The translations under genes were made by a program, and so were the position numbers. Below, piece by piece: positions 41,886-50,729 of a stretch of 64,000 nucleotides of DNA. The notes beneath the pieces are model-generated. The model ran no database searches. It saw nothing but the letters and a program-made list of their open reading frames with translations, and was not told the origin of the DNA. The stretch is from positions 90,471-154,470 of the forward strand of contig DHEG01000015.1 of NCBI GenBank assembly GCA_002399765.1, read 5' to 3'. The DNA is from Caryophanales bacterium UBA4856 (GTDB lineage Bacteria; Bacillota_I; Bacilli_A; RFN20; CAG-288). How positions within the stretch are numbered: the stretch's first letter is position 1; every line of letters begins with the position of its first letter.

Positions 41886-42338
41886 ATGGCCTTCGAACCG
41901 GTTTTGGGTCTGGATCTCGGTCTAACCACTTTGGGTATCTCCGTCTCCCGCTCGGGCCATCTGGCCACCGGTTTGGTCAATCTGCATTTCCACAATGGCA
42001 AGTTCGACTATGCCATCGGAAAGGTGTTGGGATACGTTAAGGACGAGAGGATAGCGATAGTGGTCTTGGGCAAGCCGGCGTATCCTTCCGGCGACCCGAC
42101 ACAGATGACCTTCGTGGCCGTGGACTTTGCCAAGAAGCTAAGGGAGGCCTTGGACCAGGCCGGCTTCAAGTCGGTGGCGATAGAATTCCAGGATGAGCGG
42201 GACTCGACTCTGGATGCCGCCAAGGACCTCCATTCCCTCAACATGAACGCCAAGAGGCAAAAGCCCATAATAGACGAACAGGCCAGCAAGGTCATCCTGG
42301 AGAGATGGCTCAGGAATAAGGGCTATGACGTTTGGTGA
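41886..42338 (+). CDS. ruvX: RuvX/YqgF Holliday-junction resolvase-like RNase
   Basis: A 150-residue RNase H-fold protein. The motifs are the first acidic strand VLGLDLGLTTLGISVS, the central VVLGKPAYPSGDPT, FQDERDSTLDA, and the terminal IIDEQASKVILERWL. These match the YqgF family, implicated in maturation of pre-16S rRNA 5' ends. It begins directly after the alaS stop codon without its own leader and probably depends on translational coupling. A DUF1292 gene follows 79 bases later, keeping the order alaS-ruvX-DUF1292. Confidence 0.93.
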   Translation: MAFEPVLGLDLGLTTLGISVSRSGHLATGLVNLHFHNGKFDYAIGKVLGYVKDERIAIVVLGKPAYPSGDPTQMTFVAVDFAKKLREALDQAGFKSVAIEFQDERDSTLDAAKDLHSLNMNAKRQKPIIDEQASKVILERWLRNKGYDVW

Positions 42339-42417
42339 GCCTCTAGGTTATCTCCTTTGGCATTTGTTTTTCCAAGTCGCATAATAGGCATATGAATATG
42401 TCCAAGGAGTAATAAAG

Positions 42418-42795
42418 ATGGCCGAAAAGGAAACAGCTGCTTTCGATCAGGATCCGGGTTTGAATCTGGATGCCCCCGGCGAGAAGGAGAAGGAACAATA
42501 TCTGGAAGTCGAGACAAACGATGGCAAACGCCTTAAGTTGAAGGTGGTCTTTTCCGCCGTCGACCCGGTCATGAACGCCGCCTACGTCTTCGTGGAGCAG
42601 GGAAGCGACGAGGTTCTGGCCCTGGCTACCAAGTTGGACGACAAAGGGGCCCCGACCCAGGATGAATTCGAGCAGGTCGGTACCGGCTCACCCTACCTAG
42701 ATGCCGTAAAGCTTTACCTTCAGGCCTATAACGAAGGCAATCTGACCGCGGATACCCTTAGCAAGAGAGTAACCCAGTTGCGTCAAGGCCGTTAG
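42418..42795 (+). CDS. DUF1292 (YrzB-like) family protein
   Basis: A 125-residue acidic protein. The central part (QYLEVETNDGKRLKLKVVFSAVDPVMNAAYVFVEQGSDEVLAL) matches the DUF1292 pattern, and the location after alaS-ruvX is conserved in Bacilli. The family's function is unknown. CAAGGAG lies 8 bases before the ATG. The N-terminal 30 residues are disordered and acidic. The C-terminus differs from the short YrzB form, with an extra helical segment (YLDAVKLYLQAYNEGNLTADTL). The ABC exporter genes follow 13 bases later and may be co-transcribed. Confidence 0.85.
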   Translation: MAEKETAAFDQDPGLNLDAPGEKEKEQYLEVETNDGKRLKLKVVFSAVDPVMNAAYVFVEQGSDEVLALATKLDDKGAPTQDEFEQVGTGSPYLDAVKLYLQAYNEGNLTADTLSKRVTQLRQGR

Positions 42796-42808
42796 GGTTA
42801 AGGGCCAC

Positions 42809-44626
42809 ATGAGCAAGAAGGCAGCGACTGCAGCAAGGCCCTATGCCGGCGTGGCTTGGGATTCGGCGCGCAAATATCGGAAGTTCTTCTTCCTCGGCCC
42901 CTTTTTCAAGATGTTCGAAGCGGTATTCGACCTCATAACCCCGATATTGATGCAAACCATTATAACCAAGGGCATAATCTACGATTCGGCAACCGGCTAT
43001 CCTAGCGGAGCGGATTGGAATGTCATAGCCCTGTATGGCTGCTTGATTTTGGCCATGACGATATTCGGCTTCTCCTCGACCATCGTTTGCCAGTACATGG
43101 CTTCCGTGGCTTCCCAGGGGACCGGGACCGACTTGCGCAACAGACTCTATGGCCAAATCCAGAACCTTTCGGCGGCCGACCTAGATGACATAGGGATCGG
43201 CAATGCCATAAACGTGGTCACCAACGATACCAACCAGGCCCAGCAAGGCGTGGCGATGCTCATCCGCTTGGCGGTCAGGGCTCCATTCCTGGTGATCGGG
43301 GCCCTGGTCGCTTCCCTGATAATCGATTGGGAAATAGGTCTCATCTTTTTGGCCTTGGCCGTGTTCCTCTCGATCTTTTTGGCCCTTCTGATGCCCGAGA
43401 CTTCCAGGGGCTATCTAAGGGTGCAGCGCAAACTGGACAAGTTGTCGCAAAAGACCGATGACAGCCTTGCGGGGGCCAGGGTCGTAAGGGCCTTCGACAA
43501 GGAAGAGCACGAGGTCAAAGGCTTCAAGGAATATTCCAAAGGCTACTCCGATGAGTCGATGCGGATTGCGAACATCACTTCGCTTTTGAGCCCAGTCACG
43601 ACCTTTGCCATAAATGCCGTGACCATCTTGGTGGTGCTTTTCGCCGGCTGGCGGGGCTTCGTTACCGAGGGCAGCGAGCTGACATCGGAAGTCATCGCCC
43701 AGCAAAACGGCAAGATAGTCGTCTTGGTAAACTACCTCAACCAGATCCTTCAAGCCATCTTGGTCTTGACCAACCTGGTAGTCATCTTCACCAAGTCCTA
43801 CTCATCGATGACCAGGATCGACAAGGTCTTGGCCGTCAAGCCCTCCTTGGCCAATACGGCAAAGGTAAGGGCCCTGGCCATCGCCGAAGGCGAAACGCTC
43901 TACAGCCTGAGGGCCGTATCCTTTTGCTATCCGGGTTCGGATGTGCCTTCCCTGGCGGACATAAACATCTCGATAAGGAAGGGCCAAAAGATAGGGGTGA
44001 TCGGAGGTACCGGGGCGGGAAAGACAACCCTTTTGAACCTCCTTTTGCGTTTCTATGACCGTAGCAAGGGCGAAATCCTCTACAAGGGACATGACATTGA
44101 GGACTACGACCTGGACAGCCTTTATGGGGAAATAGGCTATGTGCCCCAAAGGCCGGTAGTGTTCAAAGGGAGCGTAAGGGAAAACCTGTTGGCCTCAAAT
44201 CCCCACGCCAGCGAGAGCGACATGCATAAGGCTTTGGATTTGGCCCTTTGCGATTTCATCGAAAAGGACCCGAAAGGCCTGGACAGGATGATCGACGAAG
44301 GCGCAAAGGACGTCTCGGGAGGTCAAAGGCAACGCTTGGCCATCGCCATGGCCTTGGTAAAGAAGCCAGAGACCCTGATCTTGGACAACTCCTTCTCGGC
44401 CCTGGACTATCTTTCGGAGCAAAAGCTTCGCGCCAACCTCATGTCTTTGGGCAACGGCCTGACCCAGATAGTAGTATCGGAGCGCGTCTCTTCCCTCATG
44501 GGCGCGGATCAGATAATAGTCCTGGACAACTGCAGGATCGAATCCATCGGCAGGATGGACCAGCTGATTGGCAAGTCCAAGGTCTTCACCGATATCTGGA
44601 ACCTGCAAAAGGGGGTGACGCAATGA
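42809..44626 (+). CDS. ABC exporter half-transporter, degenerate-site subunit (heterodimer partner A)
   Basis: 605 residues: six membrane helices (about 1-330) then a nucleotide-binding domain. Walker A is intact (GGTGAGKTT) and the signature is canonical (VSGGQRQRLAIAMAL), but the catalytic Glu after Walker B is Asn (LILDNSFSALD) and the switch His is Glu (VVSERVSSLMGADQ). This is the pattern of the non-catalytic subunit in heterodimeric exporters such as TM287/288 and LmrCD. Its intact signature serves the catalytic site of the partner encoded immediately downstream (ATGA overlap). Drug, peptide or lipid export is likely; the substrate is unknown. Confidence 0.92.
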   Translation: MSKKAATAARPYAGVAWDSARKYRKFFFLGPFFKMFEAVFDLITPILMQTIITKGIIYDSATGYPSGADWNVIALYGCLILAMTIFGFSSTIVCQYMASVASQGTGTDLRNRLYGQIQNLSAADLDDIGIGNAINVVTNDTNQAQQGVAMLIRLAVRAPFLVIGALVASLIIDWEIGLIFLALAVFLSIFLALLMPETSRGYLRVQRKLDKLSQKTDDSLAGARVVRAFDKEEHEVKGFKEYSKGYSDESMRIANITSLLSPVTTFAINAVTILVVLFAGWRGFVTEGSELTSEVIAQQNGKIVVLVNYLNQILQAILVLTNLVVIFTKSYSSMTRIDKVLAVKPSLANTAKVRALAIAEGETLYSLRAVSFCYPGSDVPSLADINISIRKGQKIGVIGGTGAGKTTLLNLLLRFYDRSKGEILYKGHDIEDYDLDSLYGEIGYVPQRPVVFKGSVRENLLASNPHASESDMHKALDLALCDFIEKDPKGLDRMIDEGAKDVSGGQRQRLAIAMALVKKPETLILDNSFSALDYLSEQKLRANLMSLGNGLTQIVVSERVSSLMGADQIIVLDNCRIESIGRMDQLIGKSKVFTDIWNLQKGVTQ

Positions 44627-46392
44627 GCCGTTCCCTGTCCGAATTCAGGCCCATCCTCCACAAGGAAAAGGGCCTTGTCGCCATGGTATTGCTCCTGGCC
44701 CTCATTTACGTGGGCACCATGCTCTTGATACCGATCTACATGGGAAAGGCCATAGACGTGGCCTTGGGCGGGGTCATACCGGAGGGGGATCTGTCCTCCT
44801 ATCGCGACCGCTTCGACGTCTACATCTATCTGATGATCGGCCTGACCGTGGTCTCGGGAATCGGTGAATACGCCTTCGAGTGGTTCGCAAACCTGGTGTC
44901 GCAAAGGGCCGTCAAGGACATCAGGGACGAGGTCTTCGAGAAGCTGACCTACCTTCCGATCAAATACATCGACAACCGTTCCCATGGCGACATGCTCTCC
45001 TTGGCCACGGTCGATACCGAGAACGTGATGACCGGCATCACCGCCATCTTCAAGGAACTTCTAGAAGGGATCCTGACCGTGATCTTCACCATCGCGTTCA
45101 TGTTCCAGGTCAACTGGCTCTTGGGTGCGATAGTCTTGTTCCTCACCCCGCTGTCGTTCTTCATCGCCAAGGCCGTGTCCAATAGGTCCCATCGCTTCTT
45201 CGCCAACCAGGCCCATACCCAAGGCGAACTGGCCGGCTTCACTTTGGAGCGGGTCAAGAACTACCGCGCCGTCAGGGCTTTCAGGATGGGAGGGGAATCC
45301 CTGGCCAAGTTCGAGGCCATAAACCAACATCTGTACAAAGATGGCCAAAGGGCCCAGTTCAGTTCCTCCTGGACCAACCCCTCCACCCGCTTGGTAAACA
45401 ACATCGTCTATTTCACGGTCGGGCTTTCGGGCGTCGTGATGATAGTCTTCAGCGACAGGCTCTCCGATATCGGGGCGTCTTTGGCCGTAGGCGACCTGAC
45501 GACCTTTCTGGTCTATGCCCTGAAGTTCGCCAAGCCTTTCAACCAGATAAGCTCGGTGGCGACCGAGATCCAAAACGCCATGGCGTCCCTCAGGCGCATC
45601 GAGACCCTTTTGGCCCTCACCGACGAAAGGGAGGAGGATGCCAAGCTGACCACGCCTGTCCCCCTCGACCTGAAGACCATCGAATTCAAGGATGTCGAGT
45701 TTGGCTATGAGCCGAGCCAAAAGGTCCTCAAGGGCCTTAGCCTTTCGGTATTCGCCGGCCATAGGGTGGCCATCGTCGGCCCGACCGGCTGTGGCAAGAC
45801 CACCCTAATAAACCTCCTCTTGCGCTTCTATGATCCCCGGAGCGGAAAGATACTCCTGGGTGGGATCGATTCTTCCAGGATGCCCCGCCGCAAAGTAAGG
45901 GGCCTGTTCGGGATGGTCCTCCAGGACACCTGGATCTTCAATGGCACGGTCAGGGAGAACATCTCATACGGCAAGGAAGGGGCCAGCTTGGAAGAAGTGA
46001 GGGAAGCGGCCCATAAGGCCGGGGCTGACGGCTTCATCGAGCGTCTGCCCCAAAGCTACGACACCCCCATCGGACCCGCGGCCGGCCTTTCGGAAGGCGA
46101 GAAGCAATTGCTCTCCATCGCCCGGGTTTTGCTCATGAACCCCAACATGATAATCCTCGATGAGGCGACCTCTTCCCTGGATCCCGTGAGCGAGAAGAAG
46201 ATCACCTTAGCCATCGCCACGCTTTCCAACAACCGGACCACCATCGTCATCGCCCATCGTCTACAGACCATCGTCTCCTCCGATGCCATCGCCGTGGTCA
46301 TGGACGGGAAGATCGGGGAATTGGGCACACACGAGCAATTGATGGCCAAAAAAGGCTTCTACTATCGCCTCTACACCAGTCAATACCACTGA
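44623..46392 (+). CDS. ABC exporter half-transporter, catalytic subunit (heterodimer partner B)
   Basis: 589 residues with six membrane helices and a nucleotide-binding domain having intact Walker A (GPTGCGKTT), Walker B with catalytic Glu (MIILDEATSSLD) and switch His (IVIAHRLQT). Its signature is degenerate (LSEGEKQLLSIARV instead of LSGGQ), complementary to the defects in the partner. Together they give one working and one silent ATP site. The start is the ATG overlapping the partner's TGA; the frame stays open far upstream through the partner gene, which is a shadow. The N-terminal elbow helix begins SLSEFRPILHKEKG. A terminator-like hairpin lies at 46478-46506. Confidence 0.93.
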   Translation: MSRSLSEFRPILHKEKGLVAMVLLLALIYVGTMLLIPIYMGKAIDVALGGVIPEGDLSSYRDRFDVYIYLMIGLTVVSGIGEYAFEWFANLVSQRAVKDIRDEVFEKLTYLPIKYIDNRSHGDMLSLATVDTENVMTGITAIFKELLEGILTVIFTIAFMFQVNWLLGAIVLFLTPLSFFIAKAVSNRSHRFFANQAHTQGELAGFTLERVKNYRAVRAFRMGGESLAKFEAINQHLYKDGQRAQFSSSWTNPSTRLVNNIVYFTVGLSGVVMIVFSDRLSDIGASLAVGDLTTFLVYALKFAKPFNQISSVATEIQNAMASLRRIETLLALTDEREEDAKLTTPVPLDLKTIEFKDVEFGYEPSQKVLKGLSLSVFAGHRVAIVGPTGCGKTTLINLLLRFYDPRSGKILLGGIDSSRMPRRKVRGLFGMVLQDTWIFNGTVRENISYGKEGASLEEVREAAHKAGADGFIERLPQSYDTPIGPAAGLSEGEKQLLSIARVLLMNPNMIILDEATSSLDPVSEKKITLAIATLSNNRTTIVIAHRLQTIVSSDAIAVVMDGKIGELGTHEQLMAKKGFYYRLYTSQYH

Positions 46393-46409
46393 TTTTCCGT
46401 GGCGCTCAA

Positions 46410-46438
46410 TTGAAAAGATCATTGCAAGGTATTAGAAT
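46410..46438 (+). promoter_or_regulatory. Promoter of the rimP-nusA-infB operon
   Basis: -35 TTGAAA (46410-46415), a 17-base spacer, -10 TAGAAT (46433-46438, 5 of 6). The start near 46445 would begin the RNA with a GTCCC-GAAA-GGGAC hairpin. Confidence 0.65.
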
Positions 46439-46444
46439 TGATTA

Positions 46445-46506
46445 GTCCCGAAAGGGACGGCACTAAAGCGAAAATTTAGGGCGGGCCGGGTGGTCCGCCC
46501 TTTATT
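46445..46506 (+). terminator. Two-hairpin leader of rimP: tetraloop hairpin and terminator/attenuator
   Basis: Hairpin 1: GTCCC-GAAA-GGGAC (46445-46458), a GNRA tetraloop. Hairpin 2: AGGGCGGGCC (46478-46487), loop GGGT, GGTCCGCCCT (46492-46501), 10 pairs with one G-U, followed by UUAUUU. Hairpin 2 could end the upstream ABC exporter transcript. Because it lies downstream of the rimP promoter, it could also attenuate the rimP-nusA transcript. Confidence 0.65.
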
Positions 46507-46523
46507 TCAGGAAAGGGGCGTTG

Positions 46524-46982
46524 ATGAAGGAAGAAGCCTTGAGCAAAGCGAAGGCTGCCGCTCGTAAAGTTGCAGACAGCCTAGGCTATCAACTCTATGG
46601 CGTAAGGGCCTATACCGAAGGCGGTACGGAATTCCTGGAAGTATTGGTCGACAAGGATTACCAGATAGACATCGATGAAATCGAGACCTATTCCAACGCC
46701 TTGTCGGCTATGCTGGACGAGATACCGGAATTGGATAGCCCCTACACCTTGGATGTGGCTTCGCCTGGCTTGGAACGCGAGTTCCCAAAGTCGGATCTCG
46801 ACAAGGTCGTGGGTAGGTACATACAGGTCACCGCTCAATTGGAAAAAGACCAAAAGGTGGAGGGAACCGTCGATTCTTTCGATGGCCTCACGCTGGTCTT
46901 GAAAACCTTCATCAAGGGGCGCAAGAAGATCTATCGCATCCCCGTCGACAAAATCGTGAAGTGCCGTTTCCTTGCAAAATAG
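46524..46982 (+). CDS. rimP: Ribosome maturation factor RimP
   Basis: A 152-residue 30S assembly factor. The N-terminal alpha/beta domain (LGYQLYGVRAYTEGGTEFLEVLVDKD, then IDEIETYSNALSAMLDE and DSPYTLDVASPGLEREF, the family signature) is followed by an SH3-like domain (VVGRYIQVTAQLEKDQKVEGTVDSF). The ATG at 46524 has AAAGGGG 5 bases upstream; a TTG just before it is in frame but unnecessary. It heads the conserved rimP-nusA-infB-rbfA cluster, behind its own promoter and a hairpin leader. Confidence 0.95.
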   Translation: MKEEALSKAKAAARKVADSLGYQLYGVRAYTEGGTEFLEVLVDKDYQIDIDEIETYSNALSAMLDEIPELDSPYTLDVASPGLEREFPKSDLDKVVGRYIQVTAQLEKDQKVEGTVDSFDGLTLVLKTFIKGRKKIYRIPVDKIVKCRFLAK

Positions 46983-47014
46983 AGGGAACACAAAAAGAGG
47001 TAATGGAGGCAAAT

Positions 47015-48814
47015 ATGCCTAGGAAGAAGATATTGGATCCGGAGAGCGACAAGCTCAACGGGAGGTTTGACGTCAAGAGTCTCTACGATGCCCTGGTCGA
47101 GATCAACCAAACACAGCAGATCGATGTATCCACCGTCAAGCAGATGCTGGAAGATTCGCTGCTTAAGGCCTACAAGGATTGGTGGTGTCTGAAGAACGGC
47201 TTCCCCACCACCAACTCCCAGGATATGCTGGCCCAGATCAGCGTCGATTGGGACAAGGGCGACATCCACATCTATGATTGCAAGAAGGTCCAAAACGAGG
47301 ATGACATCACCGATGACTTCTTGGAGATCTCTTTGGAGGAGGCCCAGAAGGATTTCCCCGACATCCAGGTAGGGGACATCTACAAGAAGGAAATAGACTA
47401 CACCAAGCTGGATAGGGCCTATATCAGGAGGGTCGTGGCTGACTTCCATCAACGTATGCGGGAGGTCGGCAAGCAGATCCTCTTGGATTCCTATGCCACC
47501 AAGCTGGGCCACAACATCTTGGGCACCGTCACCAGGGTCGACCAGGCCAATGGCGTCGAGTTGGACTTCGGCCGGGCCACTGGCACCCTGAGCAAGCGGG
47601 AGATGCTTCCCACCGACGTTTTCGCTACCGGTGAACAGGTCAAGGTGTTCTTGGTCGGTGTCGGGGAAAGGGATGGCCGTCCCAGCCTAATCGTGTCCCG
47701 CACCAACGAAGGATACGTCAAGGCCTTGTTCGAGGAAGAGGTCCCCGAAGTCGCCGATGGCACCGTCAAGATCGCAAAGATCGCCAGGCAGGCCGGCGTG
47801 CGCACCAAGGTCATGGTCTCCACCACTTTCCCCAATATCGATCCGGTCGGCGTATTGATCGGCAATGACTCCGTGCGTTATCGGGCCGTGCTTTCCGAAC
47901 TCGGTCGAGAGACGGTGGATGTCCTTAACTACCCAGACGATCCCGCCCTTTTGCCCTTGGAGGCCTTAAAGCCCGCCAAGATAGTCGGAATCGCCGCACC
48001 GGCAAACCCCGACGATCCCCTTATCGCCATCTGTCTCAACAACGACAAGAAGGTCGCGGTAGGAAGACAGGGCTGCAACGTCCGCCTGGCCGGAAGGATC
48101 TGCGGTCAGGAGATAAAGATCATGGAGGTCGACGAAGCCATCAACCAGCATGTCAGCTACGTGCCAGCCACTCAGATAATAAGCGAGGCCCAGGCCCGTC
48201 TCGCCAAGAAGAAGGCCGACGAGGAGGCTTTGAAGGCCCAACCTGCAACCCCCGTCGCTCCCGCACCCGTGGCCGCGGAAGCCGACAAGCCCTTGGAAGA
48301 AACCAAGGCCCCTGCGGCAGAGACCGCCAAGGTCGAAACGCCCGCTCCGGCTGCTGCTCCGGCTGTCGTGGCCGCTTCACCCGTAGCCCTTGAGAAGGCC
48401 GCTGTCGAGGCCAAGCCCGAACCGGTCAAGCCAATCGAGGTCAAACCTCAACCTGCCCCGGTAAAGGCCGCTCCCGCAAAGCCTGTAGCCCATATCACCG
48501 TCGCCGGTACCCCCAAGGTCTCCCTGTCCGAATTGGAGCAGGAGATCGAAAGGGAGCGTCAGCGCAAGGCCAATGCCAAGCCCTACTTCAACAAGTGGCA
48601 TAAGGAGAAGCCCCGGGAGACCAAGAAGGAGATCGAGACTGAGGAAGAGAGGGCCAAGCGTGAGGCCGAGAAGAACGCCATGCCCATCTACACTCCCGAG
48701 GAATTGAAGGAGATCGAGAAGGAAGATCAGCAGAAAAACGATGATGGCGACTACAATTTCGATGACTATGACAGCGATTCCTTCTACGATGACGACAATC
48801 ACAAGCGTCATTGA
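47015..48814 (+). CDS. nusA: Transcription factor NusA with a long Ala/Pro/Glu-rich and acidic tail
   Basis: 599 residues. The RNA-polymerase-binding N-terminal domain (about 1-150; MLEDSLLKAYKDWW) is followed by S1 (GTVTRVDQANGVELDFGRATG) and the two KH domains, with hallmark NYPDDPALLPLEALKPAKI and VAVGRQGCNVRLAGRICGQEI. From about residue 390 there is a tail of about 210 residues: an Ala/Pro/Val/Glu-rich linker (PVAPAPVAAEADKPLEETK), a basic-acidic helical part, and a highly acidic end (DDYDSDSFYDDD). Most Bacilli NusA proteins stop after KH2; long tails occur in some Mollicutes. The ATG at 47015 has TGGAGG 5 bases upstream. ylxR and ylxQ, usually next, are missing. Confidence 0.95.
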   Translation: MPRKKILDPESDKLNGRFDVKSLYDALVEINQTQQIDVSTVKQMLEDSLLKAYKDWWCLKNGFPTTNSQDMLAQISVDWDKGDIHIYDCKKVQNEDDITDDFLEISLEEAQKDFPDIQVGDIYKKEIDYTKLDRAYIRRVVADFHQRMREVGKQILLDSYATKLGHNILGTVTRVDQANGVELDFGRATGTLSKREMLPTDVFATGEQVKVFLVGVGERDGRPSLIVSRTNEGYVKALFEEEVPEVADGTVKIAKIARQAGVRTKVMVSTTFPNIDPVGVLIGNDSVRYRAVLSELGRETVDVLNYPDDPALLPLEALKPAKIVGIAAPANPDDPLIAICLNNDKKVAVGRQGCNVRLAGRICGQEIKIMEVDEAINQHVSYVPATQIISEAQARLAKKKADEEALKAQPATPVAPAPVAAEADKPLEETKAPAAETAKVETPAPAAAPAVVAASPVALEKAAVEAKPEPVKPIEVKPQPAPVKAAPAKPVAHITVAGTPKVSLSELEQEIERERQRKANAKPYFNKWHKEKPRETKKEIETEEERAKREAEKNAMPIYTPEELKEIEKEDQQKNDDGDYNFDDYDSDSFYDDDNHKRH

Positions 48815-48819
48815 TTAGA

Positions 48820-48840
48820 CGGGCCCAAGGCCCGCTTTTT
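48820..48840 (+). terminator. Rho-independent terminator between nusA and infB
   Basis: CGGGCC-CAA-GGCCCG-C followed by five U, 6 bases after the nusA stop codon and 36 bases before the infB start. It probably gives partial termination, tuning infB relative to nusA. Confidence 0.75.
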
Positions 48841-48875
48841 GTCGTGCCTATATGTCTTTGAAAGGAGGATTGACG

Positions 48876-50729
48876 ATGAGCAAACAATCACGGAAGAACA
48901 AGAGGATGAGCGGCTATGTGCCTCACCAACATGAGGATGCCCCAAAGAAGACCAAGGGATCCGGGGAGATCAAGAACGGTACCTTTGTTTACGAGGGCGA
49001 CATAACCGTCGACGAACTTGCCAAGAGACTGGGCCTTAATCCCGCGGAAATCGTAAAATCCTTCTTCCTAAAGGGAAAGATGCTCAACATCAACTCGATC
49101 TTGGACGACGAACTGATAGCCGAGATATGCATCGAGCACAATTTCGATTTCGAGCGCAAGAAGGTAGCCGATCCCTCCGATTTCTCAAATGAGGACAAAG
49201 ACGACCCCAAGGACCTAGTGGCGCGGCCGCCAGTCATAGTGGTGATGGGCCATGTCGACCACGGGAAGACCACCCTGATCGACCGCATAAGGCATGCTGC
49301 CGTCGTTGAGAGCGAGGCCGGTGGCATAACCCAGGAGATAGGGGCTTACCAAAAGGATGTGCACGGCAAGAAGATAACCATCCTCGATACCCCGGGACAT
49401 GAGGCCTTCACGGCCATGCGTGCCAGGGGCGCCAAGGTTGGCGACGTCGCCATCTTGGTGGTCGCGGCCGACGATGGCGTGATGCCCCAGACCAAGGAAG
49501 CCATCGACCACGCCAAGGCCGCGAAGCTTCCGATCGTAGTTGCCATAAACAAGATAGACAAACCTGGCGCCAACCCCGAAAGGGTCATGACCGAGCTGTC
49601 CGGTTTGGGCCTGACCCCTGAGGAATGGGGCGGCGACATTGTGACCTGCAAGATCTCGGCCAAGACCGGTTTGGGGGTCGACAACCTCTTGGACAACGTC
49701 TTGACCGTGGCGGAACTGTTGGAGCTCAAGGCCAACCCCAATAGGATGGCCGAGGGAACCGTAATAGACTCGGGCCTGGATAGGCGCGAGGGTCCAAAGG
49801 CGACTCTCCTGATCCAGAACGGCATGCTCCATATCGGCGACTGCCTTGTCGTTGGAGAGCACTACTGCAAGGTCAGAAGGATGATAAACGAGTACGGCAA
49901 GTCCTTGAAGACCGCCGGTCCTTCCACCCCCGTGGCGGTATTGGGCCTGGATGGCGTACCTACCGCCGGGGATTTGTTCCGCTGCTTCCCCGACGAGAAG
50001 AAAGCCAAGGAAGTGGCCTCCGAAAGACAGCAGAAAGCCTTGACCAGGCTAAACAGCCAGGGATTCACCTTGGCCAACGCCGTTTCCCAGATAGGAGATT
50101 CCGACTCGGGGGAGACCCAGACCGTCAACCTCATAATCAAGACCGATACCCAGGGAACCGCCGAGGCCCTGAAGGACACTTTGCTAAAGATCAACGTGCC
50201 CTCGGTCCAGCTTAACCTCGTCCGTTGCACCACCGGGGAGGTAACCGAAGGCGACGTGGTACTGGCTGAGGCTTCCAAAGGTGGCATCATCACCTTCAAC
50301 ACCAAGGCTTCGGGCCTGGCCCTGGATTTGGCCAAGTCCAAAGGCATCGAAATCAGGAGCTACAACATAATCTATCGTCTGATAGACGACGTTACCAAAG
50401 CCTTGAAGGGCAAGCTCAAGCCGGTCTATCAGGAAAAGATCTATGGCCACGGCGAGATCAGGGCTGTCTTCAAGTCGTCAAAGGCGGGCCTGATCGCCGG
50501 CGTCTACGTCACCGACGGGAAGATCATTGCCAATTCCCAGGCTCGCGTAATCAGGCAGGCCAAGGTGTTGGAGACGACCAAGGTAACGTCCCTGAAGCAC
50601 GTAAAGGACGACATAAAGGAAGCGACCCTGAATTCCGAGTGCGGCTTGACGATAGCCTCCAGCTTCAAGTTCGAGGTCGGGGACGTGATAGAGTCATTCG
50701 GCCTTGAGGAGGTACATGACAATGGCTGA
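48876..50729 (+). CDS. infB: Translation initiation factor IF-2 (short form)
   Basis: A 617-residue GTPase. A short basic N-terminus (MSKQSRKNKRMSGYVPHQHE) and the IF2N domain (YEGDITVDELAKRLGLNPAEIVKSFFLKG) precede the G domain with G1 GHVDHGKTT, G3 DTPGHEAF, G4 NKID and G5 SAK, then domains II, III and C1/C2. It delivers initiator tRNA to the 30S subunit. The long variable N-terminal region of many IF-2 proteins is missing, as in minimal Bacilli genomes. The ATG at 48876 has GAAAGGAGG 7 bases upstream; an earlier ATG at 48852 runs through that ribosome-binding site. The stop overlaps rbfA by 8 bases. Confidence 0.97.
   Translation: MSKQSRKNKRMSGYVPHQHEDAPKKTKGSGEIKNGTFVYEGDITVDELAKRLGLNPAEIVKSFFLKGKMLNINSILDDELIAEICIEHNFDFERKKVADPSDFSNEDKDDPKDLVARPPVIVVMGHVDHGKTTLIDRIRHAAVVESEAGGITQEIGAYQKDVHGKKITILDTPGHEAFTAMRARGAKVGDVAILVVAADDGVMPQTKEAIDHAKAAKLPIVVAINKIDKPGANPERVMTELSGLGLTPEEWGGDIVTCKISAKTGLGVDNLLDNVLTVAELLELKANPNRMAEGTVIDSGLDRREGPKATLLIQNGMLHIGDCLVVGEHYCKVRRMINEYGKSLKTAGPSTPVAVLGLDGVPTAGDLFRCFPDEKKAKEVASERQQKALTRLNSQGFTLANAVSQIGDSDSGETQTVNLIIKTDTQGTAEALKDTLLKINVPSVQLNLVRCTTGEVTEGDVVLAEASKGGIITFNTKASGLALDLAKSKGIEIRSYNIIYRLIDDVTKALKGKLKPVYQEKIYGHGEIRAVFKSSKAGLIAGVYVTDGKIIANSQARVIRQAKVLETTKVTSLKHVKDDIKEATLNSECGLTIASSFKFEVGDVIESFGLEEVHDNG

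Noticed and set aside
44248-44622. 125-codon N-terminal extension of the second ABC exporter subunit
   Set aside because: It lies inside the partner gene in another frame, is Arg/Gly/Pro-rich, and the ATG at 44623 with the ATGA overlap gives the normal N-terminus.
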